Source: Lepraria neglecta
Lineage: Eukaryota > Ascomycota > Lecanoromycetes > Lecanorales > Stereocaulaceae
NCBI GenBank assembly: GCA_033220425.1
Contig: CM065646.1
Coordinates: 4,657,501-4,721,500, forward strand
Length of the DNA stretch: 64,000 bases
Reading direction: 5' to 3'
Positions 44,217 through 55,053 of the stretch are shown in pieces. The notes under the pieces were generated by a model. It searched no databases, was not told where the DNA came from, and saw only the letters and a program-made list of their open reading frames with translations. A program made the translations under genes and the position numbers. Within the stretch, counting starts at the first letter, position 1. Every line of letters starts with the position of its first letter.

Positions 44217-45335
44217 ATGTCGGCCAACAACAATAACTCGCAACAAAAAGAGCATGGAGATGCGGACGGGCTTAATGGTTCTCTTCAAAACAAAAAGCCC
44301 GCGCAATTGACGACTTGTTATCCCGTCTTCAATCTGACCAAAGCTCCAAAAGAAGTATGTTCTATCACACGTGCAATGCGCTCCCTGAATACACTAAACA
44401 CAAATAACAGTACTTGAACGAATTCGACAAGCACGCTCGTGCCAGTTCGATACCCTGGACCTTAATCACATCCAACGATGCTCATATCGTCCGCAAGGAA
44501 ATCGAGGTCAATAGCGTCGGTAATAATAGTGAGGAGCGACCCAGCGTCACCCCCTTCTTCTTCAACCACAGCGTCGACAGCGCCTACGCCTTCTACAAAA
44601 GTCTCCGAACCCAATATAGCGCCTCACTCTCCCATTTCACAAACTTCACGTTCCTGGCCATCGATGAGACGTGCGTTCAAAGCAGTCCTAAACACTGCCT
44701 CCTCTGCAGCGACGCGCCAGATTACGCTGAAAGCAGCCGACCAGGTTAAGCTTAAGGTACTGCATTTACCGATCGAGAAGATCATGCCGTGTCTGCACGC
44801 TCTGGAGCATCTGGCTATGACGCCTAGCGAGGTTGAAAACAATCCGAGGGGAGTAGTGCAGAACGTACTCCCGCATCCCTTCTTGATGCCCGTTGGGACC
44901 GAGCGAGTCCCAGTAGCATTTCCCAAACGCATCAGGGCCGCTACGCCAGCAGAGGCGAGGCTGAACAGACGGAAAGGGATGCCGATGGGCTTAGAATTCG
45001 ATGATCGTGCCACCACTGTTGTGGAAGTTCCGTTGGAGGAATGTCTGTACGTGGCGCGGATGCATAGATGGGCGCTCGAGTTGTTTAGGCGAGGTGGGAC
45101 GGGGTGGATTGAGGGTGATACAGGTGCTATACTGGAGGGCGAGGGTGAGGTGAGGAAGGGCGATACGGGTGTTTTTGTGAGCTGGGAGGAGCAGAGGATT
45201 GAGATGTATCTTGGTGATAGCGCGCCGTATCATGCGGGGCATGTTGAGATGCGTATGGATTTCTATCCTGAGGGCTCTAGGAGAGAGAGAAGGAAAGAGC
45301 GCGTGAGGAGAGGAAACAGGGAGGGAGATAGCTGA
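44217..45335 (+). CDS. Hypothetical protein (one frame change)
   Basis: Exon 1 (44217-44354, 46 codons) ends FNLTKAPKE, and a 56-nt intron leads to exon 2 at 44411 (YLNEFDKHARASSIPWTLIT, VTPFFFNHSVDSAYAFYKSL, FLAIDETC, CLLCSDAPDYAES). This resembles a fungal family of unknown function with a PWxLIxS / SPFFFDYxxxSAYAFY / CLLCSDAPD core. After SSRPG the frame must shift by one base near 44747 to continue as LHLPIEKIMPCLHALEHLAM, which runs openly to 45335 and ends in an Arg/Glu-rich tail. The shift lies at a GG pair; one extra base would explain it. There are no membrane segments or signal. Function unknown. Confidence 0.55.
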
Positions 45336-46085
45336 GATGAGGGATGATGGCATGGGCAAAGAGGGTGCGCTTGCAAGCAATGACTTTAGTGAACGGGTTA
45401 TGTATGGCATGTCGAAGAACATGCACCGTGGCGTTGTTGAGCTTGTCTATCTCGCAGAAGGGAAATGGTGATGTTCGGTATGAGACAAGAAGACAAAATG
45501 TGAGCAATTGAAATATCTGATAGCAAGTGAATTAGCATTCGTATTTTGTCAGCTTGGAAAGCGGACGAAGCTGATAATGGTAGTTGTCAAAGAAAAATGA
45601 CTCCTGAAACGTGTACATCTGAAGACGCGAGGAGCATCATTCATGCCTCTTTTTTAATTTGTCGGAGCGTTCGAAACTGATAAGATGTGGATCTTAGCTG
45701 GACATCTCAGTACCCTGACTCGGACATCAAGCTCCTGGGACATTGATTACAGTTTGGTGTCCATCTGTTTGGACGTGGAATTTGTTGGTGTGCTGTATCC
45801 TAAATCCAGAAGAGTATCCCAAAAATGTCAAGTGTATACCTCGCGGATGGCAAAAGAAACTGGAATTGCACCACAGCTTTGGCACGTTCGAAACTCCCCT
45901 TTGCCCTTGAAGTTTATGTTTCCAGCTCTTTGCCATTTACAAATAGCACATGTGGAGCTCAAATTATTAATAAAACGTCCTGAAATCTCAGCTGATCAAG
46001 TTTCTGTTTCCAAAACTTTGGTTTGCAAAGAGCCTCATTATAGTCTATGTTATGATCTGCTAGGATGCAATCCAACCGCTACTAT
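45336..46085. other. Convergent 3' region
   Basis: Between the hypothetical gene and the ABC transporter stop. A plus-strand frame from 45685 runs into the transporter and is an antisense artefact. Confidence 0.5.
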
Positions 46086-49000
46086 TTACCGGGGACTCTG
46101 CAAAGCACTCTCTCCGGCCTCAATTGGTTTGACAATTCCTTCATTCCCACCCCGACTCCGACCACGGCCTAATCTCTCCATCCAAGCCCACCTCGTCCTC
46201 TTCGCCTTCAATAAGAGAAACGCTAGCATCCGGTATACGACCATACAGATACCCAATGCCAGAAGATTCAACCCCGCATTGCCATTGAGATTGTATAAAT
46301 TCAGTACATCCTCCCCGTCCGTCACCGGACACTGCCCATTCGGCAAGCGCTGCGCTTCGGTGCAAGAGAACGTGACACCTGCGAGCGTGTAAGGTGCCAG
46401 GTTCCCAACGGACCACTTGACAGGGCTAAGGTGGTTGAAAGCCTGTAGAAAAGCAGGAATGTTAAGGCTCATAACTCCTCCCATGATCTGCGATATTGAG
46501 AGTACAACCGATGTGACATTGACCGCAAAGCCTGTATGGTCAAAAAGTGTATTGAATATGATGCCAAGGCTTTCACCGCAATTGACGATGCAGAAGGCGT
46601 TTAAAGCCACGATGAAGAAGAGCGATGCGGTACGGTGGAGGCCCACTGCGAGATCCATGAGGACGGCAAAGACAAGACATGTGCATATCTCGAATGGTAT
46701 CTCAGCGAGGGTGTATTGTAAGAAGAAAGCCTCGACGGAGTAGGTGTTGTCATCGTGTTCGCGGTAGAAGACGGCTTTCTCGTCCGGGTACACGGCCATG
46801 TTTTGTAGCATGCCAATAAAGTAGAGAGCTGCAAATTCTTGAATGAATCCTAGTCTTGTTTGGACGCTGTAGTAGTCGCTCTTGAGTGGGGCAAAGAAAA
46901 GGGTCACGCAGATAGTGTAGCCTAGGACTTGCGTCGTGCGAGCTACGATGGATGGTGGATTGCGGCGGAAGTTGATGAAGCTGCGATGGAGGAGCAGAGG
47001 GAACGAGATGCGAAAGGGCGTCATGCTTCGGGCTAAGCTTCCCAGTTCGGCTGGTGTGGCGATGTGCGAGATTGTTTGGTGTAGGGGCGCTTGGGACTGA
47101 TCCCATTCGAGTATCAAGGATCGGACTTTGTCCCTGCTGGTAGACTCTTTAGTTGCGTTTTGAAGGTTGACGGTGATCAAATCGAGCGCGAAGTCGGCAG
47201 GATTGGTTGTTGTAGGACATTCAAAACCCAAAGATGCAAAGTGATTCAGCATGAGAGACCCCTTTCCAGCATACACCGGCGACCCTCCTTGCGCTAGAAG
47301 TAGAACATTGTTGAAGTATTTGAATAGATCGCTTCGAGACTGATGAATGGTCAAGACGAGAGTTCTCCCTTCGTCCGCCAGAGCTCGTAGGACCTCAATG
47401 ATCGAGGAAGCGGTAAAGGCATCGAGGCCGCTTGTAGGTTCGTCCAGGAATAGAACTCTAGGATCGGTCAGAATTTGAATAGCGATGGTAACACGCCTCT
47501 TTTCACCACCACTTATCCCTTTGACCATCTCGCTTCCTACTAGATTGTTCGCGCAGTCGCGCAGACCCATCTTTAGTAAGACGGACTCGGCGCGTTGCAG
47601 CTTTTCATGCTTTGAGAAATGGGCCGGCAGACGTAGACCTGCTGAGAAATGCAAGTTCTCTCGCACAGTAAGGTAGGGAAGAAGTGCGTCATCATCTTGG
47701 CAAACGTACGAACAAATCGACCGGACGACCTTTTCAGAGGGAACAGCACCGTTGAATAACATCTTGCCAGCGATTTCATACTGGGTGGACGTTGAATTTT
47801 GCAGGCGATGAGCCATTGAATTGAGCAGGGACGTTTTACCCGAACCTGAGGGACCCATTATTACATTGAGCACGCCAGGCTCGAAGGTTGTACTAAGTGA
47901 CTTCAAGATGCAAAGCTTTGGCGTCTTCTTTAGCCAGCCATTGCGCTTTTGTATATCAAGGCCGTAACCATCGAGCTTTATATCGATCGTCCGTATTTCA
48001 TGGATGGATCGAGCAGTCATCTTCTCTTTACCGGCAGAATAGTCGGTATCGTCCTTCTGGGCCCTCGAGATGCCAAGACCGGCTTTGCGGAACCGAAGTA
48101 ATAAGCTAGATCCTAGGAAGAAGGCAATGGCGAACGCGAGAAGAGCAATGATTGGCCTTATGATCCAATTTGAAGGGATTCCCAGGGATTCCATGACGTA
48201 CCGTCCAGTGTATTCGTTGCAAGCAGGATTGGCGGTACCTCCAGCCACAGGGCAGTCATAAAGCTGGCCCGCAGGATCGGAAGTGTGTCCTACGAACTCA
48301 TTCGCTGCTAGAGCACCATTGGCATAAAATGTGTAGGCGGTCCACTATCATCACAAGCTTAGTACGAGACGGTCACATCAGGAGGCAGTTGAGTCATACC
48401 TTCAACCATCGGACCCATATAGGTATTTGGTTCGCTTGCACAAAATATCCGCAGCCAAGGGATTGTAGGGTGAAACCCATGTTGGCAACGAGAGAGGCAC
48501 CAGCGAAGTTCCTCGAGACACCAACGCACACCATTGCATAGTTGACCGCGATGTATTGGCTAAGAAGTATGATGCCGAAGAAGACCAAAAATTGACTTGT
48601 TAGCGGTCTAAAGCCAATCATGAAGTAGTATATGAGGGAGAAGATCAAAGGTACAGGAACATCTTCAACAAAGATTCGAGCGAGGCGGCGGCTGACCAGG
48701 AAAGACGGGACGCTAATCACGCCGTCACCATACTCGCGGTCAAAGAGCTGGATATCGATGGTAAGCCGATAGGTCTCAAATAGAAGGATAAGATAGCCTT
48801 GGAGAGAGGCAGCGGTGTAAACTGCTCCTTCTCGACTGCGTATGCCGGAAAGGCTGCCATCTAGCTGCAAGAAGATCCAGCCTGTAAGAACAGCCATACT
48901 TATAGCTTCCAACATACTCCCAGCCACGCCCATAGGGTCGCGGAACGTCACCTTAAGGGTACGCTCGGTCAGGACTCTGATCTGGTGGCCTAGAGGGGCA

Positions 49001-50103
49001 TGATGTTGCTTGGAAGTATTTTCAAGTGGCGCAACTGTGTCAATGGAGGGCTTCTCGCGTTCCACTTGAAGAGTTTGACGCTCTGGAGATCGTTCAAAAG
49101 CTTTTACAAGACTCTGAACCCGAGCCGAAGAAGTCTCTTCGGCTTCAGGGTTTCGAGTATCAACTGCCGCTAGATCGATCAGGAACTCAGCTGGGTTGAC
49201 GAAAGGCGGTATCTTGTAATCGATATTTTCGAAGTAGGACAAACATTTTGCTGCTGGTCCACTGTACAGCGGCGAGCCTCCGGCCAGCAGTAGCACCTCG
49301 TCAAAAAGGTTCCAGATCTCACTTCTAGGTTGATGTATTGTGCAGATGATCGTCCTACCCTTGACGGCGAGGGCTTTGAGAATAGTCACAAGCTGGAAAG
49401 CAGTGCTCGCGTCCAGCCCTGTGGTCACTTCATCAAGGAACAGAACCGAAGGATTGGCCAGCATTTGTACAGCCAGTGACGTTCTGCGCTTCTCTCCTCC
49501 AGAACAACCTTTATGGACACTGTTGCCTATCCTAGTATTGGCGCAATTCTTCAATCCAAGCTCCAGTAAGACTTCTTCCACTACTTTCTTTCTCTCCTCG
49601 TTCGTTGTGGGAGGAGGTAGCCTCAATTCCGCAGCGTACGTCAAAGTCTCCCACACTGTCAAGGTAGGCAGCAAGACATCTTGTTGCATGACATAGGCAC
49701 TCCTGATGCTCGCCAGCTTGGGGTTGCCATTGTATGTGATGCTCCCAGTAGTCTCCAGTCTTCCTCCAGCAATACGGTGTGACAAGCTGTTCAGCACTGA
49801 CGTCTTCCCACTTCCAGAGCTCCCAATGATAGCGGTCAGGCTACTGCATGGCATGTATGCATCCACATCTTTGAGAATTGACTTGATCTCCCTCTCGGGA
49901 TGGGTTGTCTTCCGATTGAAGGCGGTGGCGAAGGTAGAAAGCCCACCCGGGGAAACATCAATAGTCACATTGAGATCCTTGACGAGGACATTGACAGGAT
50001 CGACGGCGCGGAAGGATAAGTCATTGGCTTGGTCTTCGGCCCATTGCACAGGGGAAATGACAGGGTTAGCAACATCGCTGCCGCTCTCGATATCTTTGCT
50101 CAT
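46086..50103 (-). CDS. Full-size ABCG transporter (white/YOL075C type)
   Basis: Two exons (50103-48400 and 48344-46086) give 1320 aa, arranged NBD1-TMD1-NBD2-TMD2. NBD1: Walker A GSSGSGKTSVLNSL, signature SGGEKRRTSLA, Walker B VLFLDEVTTGLD. NBD2: GPSGSGKTSLLNSM, signature SGGEKRRVTIA, Walker B VLFLDEPTSGLD. In NBD1 the residue after Walker B Glu is Val-Thr (EVTTGLD) rather than Pro-Thr. Each TMD has about six helices. Both halves are of the short white type and lack the PDR extracellular motifs; yeast YOL075C has this layout. It probably exports lipids or small molecules across a cell membrane; the substrate is unknown. The only intron lies at the junction between TMD1 and the linker loop, with a TACTAAGC branch. 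Confidence 0.92.
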
Positions 50104-50362
50104 GCCCCAAGATCAGTGGTTGTTAATGCTGTCAATTTAGAGGAACTCACGGCATGTTAAGGGGTTTCCTCCTCGAAATTAGCCATGGTTGATATAGGCT
50201 CCTAGGAGAGCGAAGTGGCACCACCTCAGACAGTTCCGGCCCGACCAATGCCAAATGATCAGTCCTGCCCCGCAAATGCGGCCCGAGGCGAGTCATCCGA
50301 GGGCCATCTCTAGCCATTCCAAGATCTGTTTCGCTTGAGGTTGTGGTGGTTGAGCAGACCTC
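50104..50362. promoter_or_regulatory. Divergent promoter of ABCG transporter and ELYS
   Basis: A 259-bp spacer between two start codons on opposite strands. No specific motif is called. Confidence 0.4.
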
Positions 50363-51421
50363 ATGGCCGACTTCTATAACTTTGAAGATGTCTTCGGCTC
50401 CAATCCAAACATCGCGTATGATGAAGACGCGCGTGGAAGGATCCGTCATCACCGTCAATCGCTGGAAAACGAGCTGTTCATCGACCGTTTGCTGAAGGCT
50501 CTGGGAGTTCGCAAAGGTACGTCTTGCAAGCAAGACGAAAGCTCAGAAGTTTTCTGACTTCTCACTTCTCGCTTAGCGTCGACAGCCTATCCTCCTGAAT
50601 CCAATCGCGATCTCAGGGAACTCTTTCAGCGAATCGCATCCAGCTCGTCTCCAGACCATCACAAGCATTCCGTGATATACTACCTCCTTAAAGATCTCTC
50701 GCAAGCTAAGGGCGACTCCCACGAGCAATTTTCAAAAGCATCATACCTCCCTAATAAATACAAGACGTTCATTGACGGCATATGGTACCTCGATAGACTA
50801 AAGTTTGAGGTAAATAGCCCAGGCTAGATTATACGATTTTTGCTGACTCATTGGCGCCAAAAGAGAGCACTGGACTACCTTACAGAGTCTTCGTTGACCC
50901 CGACTTTCCCCGAAGAGATACTATGTACACTCTGCCGCCACTCGCCTCGAGACGATGCTACCTTACCAATTGCATATTATCATACTGTGTCACCCTCAAT
51001 CACATCAAGCAAAGTCCTCGAAGCATACTTCCTGGTCCTCTGCCGTGCTAGTGTCACAGAGGCTTTCCATTTCTCCCGCGCTCAAGGCGATGTGAATCAC
51101 CGCGTGCTCTTCGAGAAGCTCATCGCGTTCGTGCATACAAAATCGACAGGACTAATCAAGGCGGCTAGAGGTGTCGAGTTGATCAGTCTGCCGTTGAACG
51201 AAGAAGAGGAGTCTTGGTTCAGTGAATATTTGGAAGAGAAGGGAAGCATACTGCCAGGTGCCATGGATACGCTCATCATGAGGGGTGTTGCAACAGGCCG
51301 TTCAGACTCCAAACCACAACATCGAAGAAGGCCAAGTGGTCAGAAAATTGAGGGAATGAATTGGGACACTTTGAGGAATAGTACGCGGGCAGCCTTGCCA
51401 AGGCTTGCACCTATGAAATAA
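50363..51421 (+). CDS. ELYS-like nuclear pore protein
   Basis: Three exons (50363-50516, 50577-50809, 50864-51421) give 314 aa. Features: MADFYNFEDVFGSNPNIAYD at the start, ELFIDRLLKALG, KTFIDGIWYLDRLKFE, RALDYLTESSLTPTFPEEIL, YYHTVSPSITSSKVLEAYFL, SVTEAFHFSRAQ and an Arg/Lys-rich tail. This is the alpha-helical ELYS domain; the fission-yeast counterpart Ely5 belongs to the Nup107-120 Y-complex of the nuclear pore. The short length (human ELYS exceeds 2000 aa) is normal for fungi. The last exon ends PRLAPMK. It is divergent from the ABCG gene. Confidence 0.85.
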
Positions 51422-52023
51422 CAGATTTTGTAATGACGCAGAAAACTTCGACAGTCTCTGTGGGCCCATTGGCTGCCGCTCTCCATCGGCGCCACAGGTC
51501 GTTCTGGATGAGCTTAGAGTAGTGAGAATGAAAGTTACGTCTTTCTGTGAACGCGCTATGGCACACAAAACGCTTCTGTTCTCTATCGAATGATCCAGAA
51601 ATAGTATCCTCGAAGCATGGAAATAAGGATTGTAGTCTTGCTCAGAGCATACAGTGTACCAGAAAACGCTCCTGTCATTCTTCAAACGGCCTTGAAAAGT
51701 TACTCCAGGAGCACGAAAAGATATATAGCAGTCTTGCTGAAAGCACACCATGCCCCAAAACACGTTGCACCCAACATCAAAATTACCAGTACCTCGCCCT
51801 CAGCTTTCGGAAAGGATAGCCTGAGCTCGGACAGACACTACAGGTTCTGATCATGAACATGAGAATCCGAAGAAGTTTATTGGATCATCGTGAGTATTCA
51901 CCGTGTTGGATTCTCTGGATCTACTCAATGAGTGCAGCTAGGAACCTGACATGCACGGTAGGAACTAACCCTTTCAACCCGCTCTCATCACCTAAGCACC
52001 CAAACGATTCAAGCCCATCCATT
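51422..52023. other. Intergenic containing tandem repeat array
   Basis: Holds the 96-bp repeat array described separately. Frames open on both strands through the array reflect the period being a multiple of three. Confidence 0.5.
51500..51790. repeat. Diverged 96-bp tandem repeats
   Basis: Landmarks CGCTTCTGTT (51571), CGCTCCTGTC (51667) and CGTTGCAC (51763) are each 96 bp apart, as are GTCTTGCTC (51643) and GTCTTGCTG (51731-51739 region), with a partial earlier unit before 51571. Read on the minus strand (51302-51763, 153 aa) the units give two 32-residue repeats ending SV (FQGRLKNDRSV; FLDHSIENRSV). Sequence identity between units is only moderate, so the array is old. Confidence 0.65.
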
Positions 52024-52533
52024 TCATCTCGCCACCACCGCCCCGCCAACAGTCTCATTTTCACCACCGAGCTCATTCCCCATCACAGTAATCTGAATCC
52101 ATTTAAGCTCTCCCAGTCCCTCACACCCATAACCGCCAAATCCTCCCCCCCTTTCGACACACTCCCTTTGAACCACAAAACCGCTGGTCACAATATCATA
52201 CCACGACGCGTCCGCCTGCGTCACTAAGTCTCTCAGTGCCACAATCACTTTACACGTACCCCGAAGTTTTTCGAAGGGGAGCTTGTATTCATCGTCGGGG
52301 TCGCCGCTGTGGAACGTGGCAATTTCAGGGGAATGGGGGAGGCCAAGGAGGGCGAGGAAGCAGTCAGTGGAGAGCGGAATGGTAGGGGCGGGGTTGGTGG
52401 GGTAGCAGTGGGTGTTTCGGTCTGATAGTGGTGAGGTTTGGTTAGATGGATTGGGAAGAATGAGCGCGCTGGCACGTTGGTTGTAGAGGAGGAGAAGGAG
52501 AAGGAGGGGGCAGAGGAGGTTGAGCCGTATCAT
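52024..52533 (-). CDS. Small secreted Cys-containing protein
   Basis: Intronless gene of 169 aa from ATG 52533. Strong signal peptide (MIRLNLLCPLLLLLLLYNQ). The mature part has NTHCYPTNP, STDCFLALLGLP, LPFEKLRGTCKVIVAL, ASWYDIVTSGF, VVQRECVERGGG and GCEGLGELKWIQITVMG, giving five to six Cys. The arrangement HC...DCFxxL...LP...GTCxVxVxL...C...GG matches a widespread family of small secreted proteins in plant-associated and saprotrophic Pezizomycotina, some considered candidate effectors. No function is known. It sits between repeat-rich non-coding stretches. Confidence 0.75.
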   Translation of the reverse strand: MIRLNLLCPLLLLLLLYNQRASALILPNPSNQTSPLSDRNTHCYPTNPAPTIPLSTDCFLALLGLPHSPEIATFHSGDPDDEYKLPFEKLRGTCKVIVALRDLVTQADASWYDIVTSGFVVQRECVERGGGFGGYGCEGLGELKWIQITVMGNELGGENETVGGAVVAR

Positions 52534-53273
52534 GATGCCAACTCGGTAGCGGAACAATTGTTTTCATGTTGTGAAGATTTGCGCTCATGATCGCTTAGGA
52601 GACCATGTTGCTATTTGCGCATAGGACCTATATCAGCATCGATCCGGTACCTGCGCATAATATCTATGACACATCCAGTACCCGCCTGCTTCCTCACATG
52701 CTTCGAACTCCAAAGCCCAGCATACACGGAGGCCAAGCAAGTCAGACGTTTAAAGATATCAGTCTAGATCTTTGGGGAAACTGGAGGTGGAGAAAATGGA
52801 GCAAAGAACTTGCATGAATGGGATAATTGGATTTTTGGGCCTTGTGATAGCAATCAACGAGGCATGTTGTGGAGAGTTCCTGTTGTCGCTTTGGGATCAC
52901 TGGCCTATCAACTGCCGTTCGACGCGCTGAGGATCAATGTCAATCTTGACGAGCTTAGAGCTGGCAAAGGAAAATTAAAATCTTGCTGAAAGCTCGCCAT
53001 GGCTGAAGGCCCGCTCCTTCAACGTATCAGATGGGCATAAGACCGTACTCTCGGAGCATGGATTTGGGTACTGAGGATCTGCCACGGATATGATATCTCC
53101 CAAAAGCCATTCTCATTGACACCTAGACCGATGACTCGGAGATCTTGCCAGAAGAACGACACTACTTTCAACGAACGCTCCTATCACCATTCATTTCATC
53201 AAAGTATCGCTTCAAAGCTTCGAGGACTATGACCGATTCTCGGAGTAAGACCCCATACTTTTACCAACGATTG
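52534..53273. other. Intergenic, repeat-like
   Basis: Contains weakly similar copies of motifs from the 96-bp array (TCTTGCTGAAAGC near 52981, CTCGGAGCATGG near 53054, ACGAACGCTCCT near 53171). No gene recognised. Confidence 0.4.
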
Positions 53274-53855
53274 TCAGACCACGAGGGTAGCACCACTCAA
53301 GCCCAAGACCGACCGAGACCTCCAATTTCGGTTATCAGGCAGCTCAGCGAGCGTCCCTTCCATGTTCTCCATACAATCCTCCTGTGAATTCCCAGGGCTA
53401 ACGCAAGCTGTTCCATTCAACCCCAAAACCGACAGAGATCCAAGCTTTCGATCCGTATCCCCCAGAAAGAGTGCATCTATCGCTTTCTCAATCTGCTTCT
53501 TCCGCTCACTATCAACCACACCCTGCGTCCCTATCGCTTTCTCAATGCGTTCATGATAGTTCGTAACATCAGCCTTGGCTCTCTTCACCGGCTCGACCGT
53601 CTTTTTCATTTCGCAAATCGTCTTCCTCGCACGACTCTCCTCAAAGCACGCCTGGCGATCTTCTCGTCTCCATCGTGCTCTATATGCACCTTGAAAGCGG
53701 TAAGGTATGTAGCCGCCCTCAGCTTCCCAATCGAAATAGCGGCACTTCGAAGCAGCTTTCTTGGGACGGGCGGGTGCGCATCCTATGGCAGCCCAAGCCC
53801 ATGATAGGGCGAGATGGGTTTTGCTGGATTTGTTGTTGGCGGTTGGTTGAATCAT
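53274..53855 (-). CDS. Hypothetical protein, 193 aa
   Basis: A single open frame from ATG 53855. Middle part is highly charged with a predicted coiled coil (RKTICEMKKTVEPVKRAK, then YHERIEKAIGTQG and KKQIEKAIDALFLGD). The C-terminal part contains two related stretches (LGSLSVLGLNGTACV and RSRSVLGLSGATLVV), a small internal duplication. There is no signal peptide or membrane helix. I do not recognise the family. It could be lineage-specific. Confidence 0.45.
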   Translation of the reverse strand: MIQPTANNKSSKTHLALSWAWAAIGCAPARPKKAASKCRYFDWEAEGGYIPYRFQGAYRARWRREDRQACFEESRARKTICEMKKTVEPVKRAKADVTNYHERIEKAIGTQGVVDSERKKQIEKAIDALFLGDTDRKLGSLSVLGLNGTACVSPGNSQEDCMENMEGTLAELPDNRNWRSRSVLGLSGATLVV

Positions 53856-55053
53856 GATTTTGGTTAGGTGCGTGGGCTCTGCTGGGGTTGTGATGGGAGT
53901 TCGAGGACGATGGGGATGTTGTGAAAGAGAATTAGACGGTTGGAATGGATTTGGATCGGCATAGCATCATCGTCAATGTGTCAAATTTGAACAAGAGCAT
54001 CTGCATGTGTTGAGAAGGCATTGTGTAAAACTTGTCTTTGTCATGAATAAGACTAGACCAACCAAACCATGTCTAAGACAGGGACATTGTCCTCAACATG
54101 AGTGACAAAAATGGTGACAAACGCAAGAAACGACGCAAAACATGATCATAGAAAGATCCCACGGTGGCCAAATCCTACGAAATTTGAGTTGCAATATGTA
54201 GAGAACGGTGACTATCAGAGTGGACGATGCCAGCATTGGCAGGATACTTAAGCGACAAACATACCTTTCTGGGGTCAGTAACCGAAAAAATTCGCATATT
54301 CGACTCGTTCACTCATATTCTTCTTTGTTCAATCCAGGGTCAGTCCCCTGAAACCTATTATCGCCTAAGCAGAGACATGGACTGCATATACTGAAGTCAC
54401 GGATATCTTCTTCCAAAACATGAACAAAGACAAGTGACTGTTTCTTCCTGTCTTTGTGCAAGATATTATGGCATTCTTTGAAACCTTTTTCTGCGCATGT
54501 TTCGTTTTCTGACCTGAGAATCAGAGAACGACAAAAGCTTACCTCAATATATCCATGTTACCGTCTTCAGCCTAGAATACCTACCAAAGCCATCCGCCGT
54601 GCTGCATGTCAATAGCACTGCTATCCAGCTTGAACAACCGCTGCCAGCTGCTACAACAGCGTTTCCTTTGTCGAGGCATTGGAGCCAACGCTACAAAACA
54701 ATGTATTTTAGTACGAGACTTAAGTAGACTGTGCACCAATAGCGAAGCCATATCTCCTGTGTCTGCTACGAATAAAGGTGATGACTGTTCTTCCTGTCTT
54801 TGTCATGGCTACAATGGCATTGTTAGAAACCCATTGGACTGACACCCACAAATCCAACAGAACAAACAAGATGCTCTATTTCAATGCCGGTGACAATGAA
54901 GAGATTGTGGTCAGTGCAGACATGGTCTCATACATATAGGGCTTCTTTCCTTCCGTATCGTAAACAACTCATCAGACACCTGCTCTTCGGTAATACCCAA
55001 ACCAACAATCATCCATCCCTTCCGTCGTCACTCAAAAACATTCCTCACTCACC
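53856..55053. other. Intergenic with diverged direct repeat
   Basis: About 1.2 kb without a gene. Segments near 54345-54485 and 54700-54832 align along about 135 bp (shared GACTG-TTCTTCCTGTCTTTG and ATGGCATT-TT-GAAACC), an old duplication. Confidence 0.5.

Noticed and set aside
45685-46392. 235-codon plus-strand frame overlapping the ABC transporter
   Set aside because: Largely antisense to conserved transporter sequence and without any family signature.
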